Source: Torreya grandis
Taxonomy: Eukaryota; Streptophyta; Pinopsida; Cupressales; Taxaceae
Length of the DNA stretch: 64,000 bases
Assembly: GCA_037957365.1 (NCBI GenBank)
Contig: JARHVA010002372.1
Span: 2,317,501-2,381,500 of the forward strand
Direction: 5' to 3'
Under the pieces are notes generated by a model that was given only the letters and a program-made list of their open reading frames with translations, searched no databases and was not told where the DNA came from. Positions 50,209-63,800 of the stretch are shown here, piece after piece; positions within the stretch are counted from its first letter, which is position 1; the number at the start of each line of letters is the position of its first letter. Made by a program: the position numbers and the translations under genes.

Positions 50209-52680
50209 AATTAAATCTCCCATTAATATATAGTAATGACAAAAAAGTTTAATAAACCAATATGTCAATAACCTCATGCATGGAATCCAAATATTAACTC
50301 CATCATTTTTATTTATTATATGATAATAGAATATTTGAGCATCACTAAAATTAAGAATATAACATGAGTATTTATTGAATCATATGATTTTATAGACACA
50401 TATTATATCTAGTTTGATTTCCAACATGTTAAATATGATTCCAAATAGAAATCAACATTATGTATTTTGTAGACAACTAAATAGTGCTACCTATCAGGAT
50501 TTTATAGCAATCCTTGACATTTAATGTCCTTTCAAAATATTTTCATTCCCATTACCTTGACATAATAATGAATAATTATTAAATCAACAAATCTTAAAAT
50601 AACCTTATGAAATAAATTATTGACAATAATTGACCACTTAGCCAATCTTATGAACATGCTCAGCTATATGCCTATGATTAAATATTGGCTAGTTGACATA
50701 TCACATAATGATTTGGGCATGATATAAAGGTTGATAGCACACCTCATTAAGTTCAAGAGGAATTAATTCATTATTTAAATAAATTCAATTAAATTAAATT
50801 ACAAAATTATTATCCCCTTTAAGTTAGCATACAAATGATTAAATGAATATTCAATGTATTCTTTTACTTCTAGTGATAACTACACATTTATCCAAGCATA
50901 TAAATATACCAATAGATAACTTGAAACATTTACATCACTTTTTAAAAAGATTAATGGCCTCCATATTTTTAAATCCATAACTAGTTATGTTTAAATAATG
51001 AACTAGAGAATCAACAATAATAAGCTTTCCACAACTTCTAACTTCGATGGTCAATATTATAAAAAAACATTAATATGTCTATTCATAAAGAGAAGATATT
51101 AATTAAAAACAATAAATTTCTAGCCCACTAATGACTAATCGAATAGAAAATGAATAGTTACAATCATCAACTTTACAAAAATCATAATACTTTAACCTTT
51201 CAAACATAAACTAGCTGAAGTTTTTAATTATCCATATTTCTCATAATCATACCAAGATAATATTAAATGACAAATGAAATTAATGTCACAATTAATAACT
51301 AGTAATATAATACATATATATCCGAAGTATTTAATTATCAATATGTTTCCCATATATACATGAATGTGTTACAATTTTGAATGCTTCCTATAACTTTCAT
51401 TAAGATAAATGAATAACTCCTTGAATTGCATAATTACTCAATCTACATTCATTGCTTAAGAAAGGAAATTTACTCTTATAATCTAATTTGAAATAATGAT
51501 AAAAACTACTATAATAAATTCCAATAAGGAATAAAATGAGATAAACAACTCCTTGAAATATATTCAAACAAGGTAGCCAACTACTTATCTATTGCATCAT
51601 TTAAACTTACACTTACAACATCATTTATAATAATACAATATCTTCCACTATATATAGTAATAATATTAAATACATTATCAAAATGATTAAAAAAAACATA
51701 ATACTATTGTAAGTAAACTTCAACATGAAGCATCCACCATTCAAGGATCCAAGCAATGAGAAAGAGAAATCTACAACAAGAGCAAAAATGCATGCCCAGT
51801 CCTATGAGCCCATCCATATGGTGGCCCTAACCACACCATATATTATATCAATGGTGGAATCAAGAATATAGGTTTTATCAATTATTATGAGAATTCAATC
51901 AATTACTTTAATTCATGGTCCAACTTACAACCTCAATCAAAGAAAACCAAAAGAAGACTGACAACACACAACAAGGTTAACCAAAAACCAAAAGAAATCC
52001 AAAAAGAGGCAATTACTCTTGTTCAAAAATAAGTATATACTAATCAATAAATTATTCCTCAAAAAATAATCATACAAGTTCAATGCATCCCATTGGTCAA
52101 TAATTTGAGCCTCATGGAAATGATTGTAAGCCAAATAAAAAATTATCAACCCACAATGTCAACACTAGGCAATAACTCAAGTATTTAACCCTTTAAAAAA
52201 ATAAGAAATATGCATTCACTATCATAATAATAAATCTCATTTATACCATTTAATTACTTTGTATATTCATGGAATTATTTATACCAATCATAACTCATGA
52301 AGACTAACTTGCAATACTGGGTACTCACTTGAGTCATTGAGTTTAATTGTATGAAATTATCAATAAAAGGAACTAAAATCACTTAAATGGAATAATAAAT
52401 CAATGAATAAGTAAAAAAAAATTATTAAAAGCATCTTTAAAATGTATGAAATATAAAATTAGACTTTGAAAAAGTATGAACAAACATACTAGGCAACTAT
52501 TTAAACCTTTATAAATGCATTCACAAATCACAAAAGTATAATTAGATCTTACAATGTATGCAATAAAATCAGCCATATAATGTATTTTTCAAGCCATGAT
52601 ATTCATATGAAAAATCATAAATTATTATTTAATAACTACAATCCTTCAAAGATATATTTTTATCCATTGTAATGCATGCA
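50209..52680. other. LARD-like internal region, no gene
   Basis: AT-rich. No recognised domain on either strand. The 70-codon minus-strand frame at 51937-52149 has no motif and no support. Confidence 0.6.
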
Positions 52681-53170
52681 AACAATTTGCCAAACAATTG
52701 TCATGCAACCTTCACAAGGTTTGGAAATTATTCATACATATATATTTCGATCCATAAATTTTTATATGGACATTTTGTCAAATAATTATCATGTAACATT
52801 CACAAGGTTTTGAAATTAGTAATACAAATATATATTTCTAGTCATAGTTTTGTATGTGGACATTTTGTTAAATAGTTGGCATGTAACATTCACAAGGTTT
52901 TGAAATTAGTCATAAAAATATATATTTCTAGCCATAGTTTTGTATCTAGACATTTTGTCAAATAGTTGACATGTAACCTTAAAAAGGTTTGTAAATTAGT
53001 CATATAGATATATATTTCTATCCATACTTTTGTATGTGGACATTTTATAAACTAGTTGGCATGTAACTTTCACAAAGTTTGGAAATTAGTCATACAAATA
53101 TATATTTCTAGCCATAGTTTTGTATGTGGAAATTCTGTCAAATATTTGACATGTAATCTTATCAAGTATG
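52681..53170. repeat. 90-bp tandem repeat, at least five to six units
   Basis: The heads CAATTTGCCAAACA (52681), CATTTTGTCAAATA (52771), CATTTTGTTAAATA (52861), CATTTTGTCAAATA (52951), CATTTTATAAACTA (53041) and AATTCTGTCAAATA (53131) are spaced at exactly 90 bases. Each unit continues with CATGTAAC, CAAGGTTT, AAATTAGTCATA, TATATATTTCTA and CATAGTTTTGTAT. More degenerate copies of the CCATAGTTTTG part occur to about 53540. All three frames of both strands contain stops, so it is non-coding. Confidence 0.92.
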
Positions 53171-56100
53171 AAAAGGAAAAAATAAAACCCTTAAAGTGTA
53201 TAATTTCAACCATAGTTTTGGTATGAGAGGGAAGCCATACAACCTTTTATTCAAAAATGAAGGTATGGACAACCATTTAAGGTATAAACAAGGTTTTATT
53301 ATGAGATAATAATCAATGGAATGTGTATTTATATCCATGGTATTCAAGGTTTAAATCCACCATTTAAAATTATTTTCAACACAGCCATATGACTAATATA
53401 TCCATCACTTTAATGTAATAAAACTCAGACCATAAAATAATAAGATTGTGCCATTCAAGACTATAGTATTTCCATGGTTTTTAGAGTGATAAAACAACCA
53501 TACAATGTTTATTTTTCAACCATGGTTTTATGCATAAAACTAGTCCCTTAAATGGAATAAATTATACCAAGTAAACATATAAGCATTTTTAATTTACTCC
53601 TTATCTGATAAAGAGTTTTTATGGCCTACAATGGCTACATTTTCATTTTTACAAACATCTTCCTTCCTCTCCATTCCATACCAAGCTAAAATAAAGAAAA
53701 ATAATGCTAAGTGTGTGGCTTTATATCCAATATTTTCTCCAAGAGGTAAAAATAATATGTCATTCTTTCCATGGCTTCCCTTCCTTGACAAAATTCCTCA
53801 CAGTGAAAAAAATATGCCATCCTCCTTCCATGATAAAAAAATACTAAGTCCCAAAAACTCCTCCTTGGCCAAAATGCACAACTCTTTTTATCCCACTTGC
53901 ATATGAATTAAAAAAATGTGTCCTCCTTAACATGCATGATCCCTCCATTTTTCCTTTTTCTACTTGCCCATGCCTTTTCTAAAAATGTGACACACTCATC
54001 CTTGAGAGTATTAATTACTTAATTTTCCCCTTATCTCCAAAAAATCCTTACTCCAAGACCCAACTACACTTTCATATTTTTTTAACATAGGTTAAGATCT
54101 TAGGTTTTAATAAAATGGCATGGTAGGATTTTTAATTTAAATAATTTAATTTAATTTTTTTTATTTTTTGTTTTCAAAATTAATTTAAATTAACATTTAA
54201 CCCACATAAATAATAATCATGGCCTAAGTTTAAGGCAAATTCCTAAGGGTAAACAACCAAGACCACTGAGGGGCCCAATGAATGAGGGTGTTTAAATCCC
54301 CCACACAATATTTAGTAAAAATTAACAAGACGTAACCAACATAAAAAGTGGCCAAAAATAAAACAATCCAAAAGATTAAGATGGAAAACACCAATCAAGA
54401 ACATAATAATAATCAGGAAGATGACTATAAAAAAAAACAAACTTGACCAATGGCTTAGAATCTAACATAACCCAATATTAACTATCAATGTCAATCTTGA
54501 CTTACTCATAATTTTACCTATCATTATCCCAGCTATTTAAGTCCACTATTGGGCCTAGCTCAGTAACCTATTCCTACATCCACATAAGGGGCATCAATGG
54601 CACTTTAACAAGGTACAATTACCAATAATAAATAAAAATTAAATCTAAGCTAAGTAGTATATAATCATGATTAGAATAAATAAGTACAATTATCTTCTAC
54701 AATGATAATAATCCAGAATCATACTAGTTATTAATTTGATCAACATGGTATATAAACTAGAATAACATTTGCATTACATAATCCAATGTTAGCCAAATTT
54801 AAGAAAAACATGTTATAAAAAGTCTCACAACAAATTCTGCAACATGTCATAAATTTGGGTCATGACATCTTCCCCCTTTTAAAGAGGAGTTATCTCGGTG
54901 ACTACTCAAATAACCAAGCAATAATATCATCTTAAAGTTGCTTGACTTACCAAGTAGAATTTTTTCACAACATTTTTAATTATCCATGGGGAGAATAATC
55001 CGCTTTACCTTGTTGGAATTTCAATTATTAAAACAACCACTTATTTCTTTAATTCAGGCCAAAATAGTGTTTTTTCAATTTATGTGTCATATTTGTGACA
55101 CTAAAATGAATAGGATGGGATGTAACACATACATTTATTAACATAATATACATTTCTAAATTTGGTTACATAGTTTATGTTTTTATAACTTAAAAGGCTA
55201 ACAATTATCCATCATAAATTTGTTAAACTTAATTTAAGCAGTGTATACCATCCAAACATGCCCTTACCTTAGCATAAATTATTAAAAACCTACTATTTTT
55301 AACACAAAACTTCTGAAATTAACTATTTCTAGCCATTTGTGAGGGATTTCAATTTAAAACATTTTGGGAACATAAGTGTTCCAAGTTGTAATGATTAAAC
55401 TATAACTGAACATGCTTTCCAACTAGAGTGTTATCAACACTTCCAATCATGGATTACAACCATTGGATTTGGCAAGGATAAAAATGTTTAAAAATTTTCA
55501 ATTTAGTTATTTAACTCAAAATTAGAATTTTGAGCACAAAATAATTTTGATGCTATTAGTTTTCTCATATTGTAAGGAGGTGTTGCCACACATAACCCTA
55601 TAACTTTAGGAAATTAATTACAATAATCATATTTTCAACAAAATACTAAATCTAAAGTAGAATTATTTGATAATACACATTATACCTTGTTCTTAATCAC
55701 ATCAAAATTCATCACATAATTTCATAAAAATAAAGTAAATCATATCATTATGGTTACTTCTCTTTCAATCATTAACCTTCATGAGTTAGTGTAGCATCTC
55801 ACACCAACCACACTAAACATATAACAAGCCATTCCAAACATTCACGTGCAACCCCAAGGTTTCCAACATGTTCTCCCTTTATTGTGAGCTCATGATGGTG
55901 TAGGGATACCAATTCAACCATCTAATAATTAGCCATCTAAGAGTATTCACCCAAATTTTATTTATATTTCAAATACTTAGGTGGGTACTTAAGATTTTTA
56001 ACACTTCCTCATCAAGACTTCAAGTTGATATTTCTAATATTAAATAATCATACATTCTATTCACGATTTTAAATAAATTATAAATATTAATTATATGATA

Positions 56101-58244
56101 TCCCTTTATGGTATACACAAAAATTAATACCTTATCCATAACATTTTTTCATGTATAGGCCAATATATGCATGTGTTTCAGCAAGTATATCCTTGTTAAT
56201 TATGCACAAAATTCCAACCTGTAGGACCAAGTAGTGTTTCATAAGCACTCACTTCAACTTCATATTACATCATGGCTGCAAATCAGCCAACCAAACTGGC
56301 ATATGCAACCAACAAGCATAAATATTTATGTATATATACTAGCCAAATGTTACTTCATAAAAGCTTACCTTTACACCATCTAAGGGTGATTTAGCCTAAA
56401 AAATAACCTTTCCTAATCAATAAGCAACATATTATTATTAATATATTTTACTTACCTTAATACTAATCATCACAAGAGTGTCATATTGGCTCAAATTTTT
56501 TACATTTGAGTTTTTATCCAAATCCAATTATACAAAAAATCATAATATTCAATTTTCAATAGCCAAATATCATTTTATTTTTGTATTTAGCACACTTTTT
56601 ATCATTCTTCAATAAAAATCATTCAAAACCACAATGTTTTTTTGATTGAATGAAGTTTAAAACATAAATCATGACAACTTCTTCCTTGCTGAAATCATGA
56701 CAAAAAACATGTCATCACAGGTTTTATGACTAAAACATGGCTTCTAGTAATAAGAACATTTACACACATTCCAACATAGCTCCCAAAACCATCTATTACA
56801 CATAATAGGTGTGAAAATACCATAGTAAAAGGTATCCAAAAACCTATTAATCTACCAACATGTCCCTTCATATTTTCATAATATAATGAACACATAAGGT
56901 AAGCCTTAACATGACTTGCTAAGGTATCACCAACTGCATAAACTACGTAATGAGAATGTTGGACTTAATAAGCTCCAATTTTTTTTAATCTTATGATGGT
57001 TAACCAAGACCATCATTTCAAACAATATATTCATCTTTAGGGATATTATGTGTCCCCTTTTCCCAAGAAAGGGTGCATTCCCAAAAATCCCATTATTCTA
57101 TATCCATGCATATGAGAAGGTTACCAATAATTATACATGTCTCATATATTAGATGTCTTACGATGATTATTCATAAAAAACATATCCCTAACATTTCTAA
57201 CTTACCCAAACAATTCCTTCATATTCACCCCACTAGGCCCTCTAGAATTGAGTCACACCCTTAGACCTCCTAAATATACCATAACCTAGGATCAAAAGAT
57301 GGCTATTCCATGTAAGTCATCAATGGTACCAAAGCATTCTTTCTTTTTTTCCAACAATAATATTTTATCACTATTATTCTAAGTGACTTATTCCAACAAG
57401 TCAATGGTTCACTATTGATGCTTGTTTTTATGCAGCATAGCTTTGGGAAAGGGTTGACTTAGTCAAAGCTCAAGGTGAATATAAAAAATGATTCACATAC
57501 TTATTAACTTTCAACATTTTTAAGTCAAATTATAGAATATTGATCTCCTCAACTCAAAAGAGGGTAAATAATTATAGAAAAATCAAGATTTGATTCAATT
57601 CAAGATGATCCTTCATAAGTGGAGATCCCAATCTTTGATTATTTACTCAAGTAAATTAGATACTCTCACCCCAATTTTCACTCAATGTTTAATCAAATCC
57701 CTTAATCTTTTGAATTCCACAACATCTTAATCATATAATGATGGCTTGCCCATACAAGTCAACAATATATATTGAACATTATTTCCTTCTAAGAGTGAAG
57801 TTCTTATTACTAAACTCTTATTTACTTGACCATAAAATTCAATAATCAACAAGTGATGCTTTCCCTAATGCAACTCGACTTTGGGAAGGGCTAACCTAAC
57901 CAAGAATATGGGTAGGTATCATAGTGTTATCATATAAAATTATGTATTTACACACATACATTAATTTCAATAAATGTAATAATTTATAGCACCTTAATTT
58001 TATATAAAAAAGCATCATCTTATTCAAATCAATAAGTTAAGGGCCTTTATAAAATCATATCATAGCCCTATTCAAATAAAACAATTCATTAGTTCCATAT
58101 TAGAAAAAAATTCTTATCATAAAGATTCTTGGAGATGTAGTTGGACAAAATCCAATGGTAAGTACAACATGGTTCAATTTCAAAGAAAACTAATGATTAT
58201 ATTATTTTGCAATAGTGAAGATTAATATTTTCCTCTAAAATTAT
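53171..58244. other. LARD-like internal region continued, no gene
   Basis: No recognised domain. Overlapping frames near 53594-53906 on opposite strands and at 56695-56895 and 57073-57264 carry no motif. Pyrimidine-rich text near 53640-54060 on the plus strand is purine-rich on the element strand. Confidence 0.6.
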
Positions 58245-58268
58245 CTAGAGCATAGGCTATGATATCAA
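58245..58268 (-). promoter_or_regulatory. LARD-like element primer-binding site (initiator Met)
   Basis: Directly inside the right LTR, with a two-base spacer, the minus strand reads TGATATCATAGCCTATGCTC. The first 13 bases equal TGGTATCAGAGCC except for two G-to-A/T changes. Confidence 0.75.
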
Positions 58269-58269
58269 A

Positions 58270-59344
58270 TGAAATAAGCCCAATTTTTTTATTTTAAATA
58301 CTGAGATCCACTTGTGTCTATGATAAAAGTCCCATGGAACTCAAGATAAACAATCTCTCAGTAGCTTGATGAATATCATAACTATGTTAGGTCAACCCAA
58401 TTTCTTATTTTAGGTTAATAAATCTTAAAGGATTCCATTAGGAAGTTGATTATTCATAATATGAAGATTGGGGTGTATCAATGTATGCCATGTACACACA
58501 TAAAATCTAAAATAAATATTCCTCTTTTTGTTCTTTCGAATAGGACCATTTAAAAACCTTAATCCTTACTCAAGTTCCAAGGATGAAATAATATGGTGTA
58601 TGTGAAGATTCATCAAGGACAACTTGCTAGTTCTCAATCAAGAACACTAGACAAGCACCTAGGAGTATAACTATAACCATGGGTTAGAAATGTATTCAAT
58701 CAATCATATGAAGGGTAGTTTGGCTACATAATTTAATGCATCAATTAAACAAATAAAATTTCTAACAATAATGATTGATTCATAATTTATTCCAAAAATA
58801 ATACATTATTATACCATGTAAACATTTGTGAAGATCATAGCTACAAATAATCTATTGCTATCAGCATGTGCTACCCACTTGATTACTCAATTATGATCTA
58901 TAACCTTGGGATCCTAGCATAAATAGATTATTTACACATATCAATGATATTATTGGTTTATTAATCCATATAAACACTATTCCAAAACATCATTTATGAA
59001 TTTAAATATTCATGTTATTATAAAGGTAATAACCACTATCCACCATTTTGCTAATAGACATAATTTCCTACAAAATAAAGGATGATAATTCATTATCCAC
59101 ATAGGAGTGTGAGATCACTTATTTACACAAAAAAATACCTCATATTTATATTCATATAAGATAATAGAATTATCTTATTATAATGATCATACATCATTTA
59201 AGACAATCTAGTATTCATGGATTCAATTCCAATATATGAATCAATTCTAAATTAAAACAAAATGTAGAGATGTTACAACAATGAAAATGGTGCTACCTGT
59301 CAAGATTATATAATTAAATTTTTGAATTATGGGTCCTTACACCA
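58270..59344 (-). repeat. LARD-like element, 5' LTR
   Basis: 1075 bases, TGAAATAAGCCCAATTTTTT to TCCTTACACCA, followed directly by the target duplication TATTA. Confidence 0.9.
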
Positions 59345-59351
59345 TATTACA

Positions 59352-60400
59352 TCTCTAAATAATAAATATTAATTATTATTTGCTCTGATTTGCTCCTTCT
59401 CATGAAATGCCCATGATATTGGTCATTCCTTGAAAGGGGGAAGGTGGGGACAACTATAGAATTTTGTCTTCCATTTTAGGATTGGTTTAGGATCAGCCTA
59501 TGGCATGGATATAGGTATTAGACCTAATAAATGGAGTCTACACTAATAGTCTCTAAGAGATACACTATCACCACCAAAATTTTAATCCAATGTCTTTTAC
59601 ACAAGCCAAATATTTTTATGGTAACTTGAGTATTGGTATTATTATTTACAAACACAAGGGGAAAGCGTAGTTTAATTACACAAAACTAAAACAAAAGAGA
59701 TGGAAGGGTAATGAAAAAAGGGGAGCCTTTAGGTATAAAACAAACTTAATGCATTGGTCATTGAACCAAGTGACTCTTCCATAATTACACCACTGTAGAT
59801 TGAGTTTCACTAAATTTATACCTATAAGAACATATAGTGGGAGGAATTTGAGTGAAATGGGAGTATGTCTTCAATGTGATCTCTCATTAATGATGAGTGC
59901 TAGGGATTTATTATTTAAAACACATAAACATCATATGATATTTTGTAGATTGAAAGAAAAATTATCAACACTACTAAAAGGGAAATGAAAAAACTTCACA
60001 CAATGATTATAATAGCTAAGCACATCATAACCATGGCATAAGTAAAATAGTAAAGTGTTAATTCAATTAACCTAGCATTGATGATCATTCAAACATGAAG
60101 CTAAAAGAAAACTAAAACATAGAACATACCCTCTTATAGAAGACATTGATTTTATTTGTTAAAAGAGTAAGTGTTATTACAATAATCGATCTGGGCTGAT
60201 TTTATAGTCTGAAGTGATGAAGGAAAAGTAGGTGAAGTCTTGGCTATAATATAATAACACTTTTGAACAATTTGGGTCGACCTTATAGTATAATACGTAT
60301 ATTTACTATATAGATAAGGATGGGGCTCACCTCTAAGTAGCATGAGTATCCCATATTGGTTCATGATGGATACTCATTATAGTTACAACCATATTTCAAA
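59352..60400. other. Gene-free flank right of the nested stack
   Basis: The copia LTR terminus ends at 59351. I recognise nothing in the following kilobase. The short frames at 59800-59988 and 60152-60364 are without support. Confidence 0.5.
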
Positions 60401-60849
60401 ATTTAAACAAAACAGTCCTTACGAACCTATAATAGATCTACAAGTGACTAATAGTTAGAATGAGGAGGTGGCTAAGAAGGACTAAATACTAATTTATTTA
60501 ACTAAGAACTTTTAGCTTATAATATGATCATGATGATGTCAAATCCATTTTATAGATTAGAAAGGTTCATTGGGGAATCCTTAAATATCACCTTGACCTA
60601 AGATGCTAGTCTCTAAGAGACTTGGAAGGGTGTTTTCATTGATGCTTGGACTGTGATGACCTATCTAATGCTTATCATGGACTGAGTTGATAGATCAAAC
60701 AATGTTAATTCCCCTTCTTAGTTTACCTTAGACACTTTATCCATCATAACATTGTTGAATAGACTCTAAATTTCCCTTGGTTGAGCAAGGTACTATTTGG
60801 GTGGAATAATATGGAGATATTACCCTCTTTGAATTACGTCAAGATGTTC

Positions 60850-63800
60850 TTCCCACCCTCTTTTAAGGGTCTAGTTATAGTTTAATCCATGTCTAACCAC
60901 TCCTCCACTGGATATTTTATATTCTCGATGTATATTTGGTACCACCCTAAGTTTGAGGTCAACATAATCTTGAGATCATGGATCACCCTTTTCTTGACCA
61001 CCATTTATATCTTTTGACATTTCCCATTGAATTTTTTTAATCCTTTCCATGTAGGCTTAGGTCTTTTAGATAAGTGCATTAGTCTCATCTAGTGTCTCCA
61101 GTACTTTCCCAAGGACTGAAAAAAGTAGTATGAGGGCATAATTAACCTACATAATTAGCCTAACTAGAAACATTATCTTCACTTGGGATTTTAAAGTTTG
61201 AAGTTGGCTTTGCATGTCCTCAAGGAGCTTTTTAGACATATCATGAGTAGCTCAGAGAATTGATAGTGGGTCCTCAACCATCCTCTCCTCCCAAATGTAA
61301 GTCCTTACCATAGTGAGGAAGAATATATCATGATGGGTCTTCCATACCACTAGGTTCCCCTCCTAGACAAGTTTATATGTGATCATTCTACTCATACTCC
61401 TAGAGGCTCAGTCAAAACTCCATTGCACATCCAAGTCACCCTAGACAATCATCTAGGGTTCTTGTAACATTGGAACCATCCTATGGGTTGATGGGGGTGT
61501 ATAAGGGTCAGTTAAAATGGTAGTGAAGGGAGGAGGAAGAGGTGGAGGGGAAATGGAAGAACTGTAAAGAGTGAATGAGGAAGGTAATGGAGGTGAAGAG
61601 GGTATGGGAGTAGGAGGAGAACAAATTGGGAGGCTAATGGGAACATTTGTGTCCTCCATTTTCCATAATATAAATTCACCTAATATGAGATTCACTATGG
61701 GAATGGATCATTGAATAACATGGAAGAGATAGGCTAGTTGAAGGCTAGTCGCATGGCACATTGGGTAATGGATACAGGGGGATGAGGAGCTAGGCATAGA
61801 AATGTTGTTGATGGGGATAAAGCAGCTATTACAAGCTATGGAGGAGGTTGAATTAGAGTAAATGGCCTTTAAAATATATCTAGAGAATGGGTTTCCTTCT
61901 ACTTCTTCTTTTGGCCTCTTACTTGGGTTAGCTCTAGATGTTGTAATAAATGGTTTGACTAGGATTACAAGAGTCATAAGGGCTAATGGAAAAGGAGTTG
62001 GATTTACCTGAGGTGAGTACTAGCATAATTAGACTAGGCATGGAGAGGGTACCTATTACAAGTGGTATAATTTCAAAGGTTGTAGTCATAATTGTTGTTA
62101 TAGGCATACCCGAGGGAGGAATCAAGAGGACTCTAAGTTGTGAGATGAAGGGAGTGAAATGGAATAAAGAAGAAAATATGATTAGAAAGAGTGATGCCAA
62201 AGGTACTTATGTGAAATACAAAGGGGGAATAATGTGAAACATAGGAGGTACCACCTAGGGGATTTATGAGGGTGAAGCAAAACTAGTGCCTATCAAAACT
62301 AAGAGTTAGAAAGTGGAAAGAGTGAGGAGTGGAAGGAAAACATGAGGAGATGGAGATGTGAGAAGGGTAACCTAGATGATTTCCTATTAGGAACCTCACT
62401 CAAAGATTTATCTTGGATTGTTGACCACATCAAACCTTAAGGTTGTGCACCTTGGGGTTAACATGTCAGAGGTTGAACTAGTCGCACTTAGGCTACTTAG
62501 CATCATGTAGTTTGGGATTGGGACTATCATGGCTTGATTAATGGATATTTTATAAGAGGAAAAGGTGGAGGAAAAGTATGAGGAGAAAATAGAAGAGGTG
62601 GTAGAGGATTTGAGGCAAGATGAGAAACCAAAGGAAGTAGAGGATGAATCAAGTCATAAGGATTTGGGGATTTTGGTAAAGGTAGAGATAAACTTGGATA
62701 TTGAGGAGGAGGTGGTATAATTCCTTGTAGGATTCTCCAAGAGATGGATGGAGTTATTAGATTTGGGTTCTTATAGACTGACAAGGTGTTAGAGGTGGCA
62801 CAAAGGGGCCTAATTAAGACTTCTTAACCTTATTCTTCTTCTTATCCATGATCTAGGATTGTAACTCTTGGTCTTCGATGGAATTTAGGTAAATATCATC
62901 ATCATCTTTTGCCTGATGTTCATAGTTAATGTTGAGGTGGGTTGATTACTTTTCTAGATGAGCTTGGGTTACTCCTCTAAGGTCTTATTGCTAGATTTTA
63001 CACTTTGTAAGGGTGAAAGAGTCTCACCTAATTACCATTTTTTTAATTAAAGGGTAGGTATTATAAACATCATGCCTTATGGTGATCAAGAGTTATGGGC
63101 ATGCCTTTTGTTGATGTTTTACATAGAAAGTGAAGATGCCTTCCACTAATTGATAGGTGATCTCTTATTCTGCAAGGTAGTTAAGAATGTAATATGGTAA
63201 GAAAAGGGGTCCTTAAGGTAGCCCATAATTTGGATCATAGTGTTGTATTTATATAATTAGTAGTCTACAATGGCTATGATAACTTCTTGGATTACCTTCA
63301 AGAGTTGGGGCATCAAATCTTCATTGATGGTTTGGTAGACCACTAAGTACAAATGCTTGCAAATGTCCTAGATGTGATGATGGAACTAGTGGCCATACAA
63401 CTTATAGAATACCATGTGGACTTATAATCCCATAAGAACCCATGTAAGAAAGGCTGGAGGCTTAAAAGAGAGCACCTTGTAGATCACATCTAGTAGGTAA
63501 CTCATCATGTAAAAATTACATTCAACTCAAGCATCTATGATGTCATGGACTAACTTAAATTTGATCAATCATCCCATGTTTGGGACCTCCGAATGCATCA
63601 ATATTATGTGTAAGAAAGGAACCCACATCTTGATGTGTTGGAAGTCCTAACCCTTGAGTAACTAGTTGATCAATATCATGCCTACTTGGACCTCTTCTCA
63701 GAAGGTGCAGACTATGTAAGCATTGACATCCTCCTTGTTAATCTAATTAGAGTTTAGGTTATCAACCCAATCATGGAGAAACCATATATCTGGTAGGAAT

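Larger units (their letters stand above)
49138..59344 (-). mobile_element. Coding-free LTR element (LARD-like) nested in the copia 5' LTR
   Basis: LTRs at 49138 to about 50208 and 58270-59344 begin TG, and the intact right one ends CA. Target duplications TATTA lie at 49133-49137 and 59345-59349. On the minus strand a primer site follows the right LTR and a purine run GGGAGAT precedes the left one, fixing orientation. In the 8 kb between the LTRs I find no gag, protease, RT or integrase motif on either strand, so it looks like a large non-autonomous derivative dependent on another element's enzymes. Confidence 0.85.
32326..59351 (-). mobile_element. Ty1/copia element with short LTRs, interrupted by two nested elements
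   Basis: Short direct repeats lie at 32326-32450 and 49016-49137 plus 59350-59351. On the minus strand the right repeat is followed at once by TGGTAATAGAGCC, close to the initiator-Met primer site TGGTATCAGAGCC. Gag, protease, integrase and RT-RNase H follow in copia order (integrase before RT), split by a gypsy insertion at 35705-46245. Subtracting the two insertions leaves about 6.3 kb, a normal copia size. The far end of the 5' LTR is reached only after the second nested element, where the two-base CA at 59350 completes it. I see no clear target duplication for the copia element itself. Confidence 0.85.

Noticed and set aside
61986..62237. Plus-strand 83-codon frame
   Set aside because: Opposite strand of the decayed Pro-rich and coiled-coil ORF region; no motif of its own.
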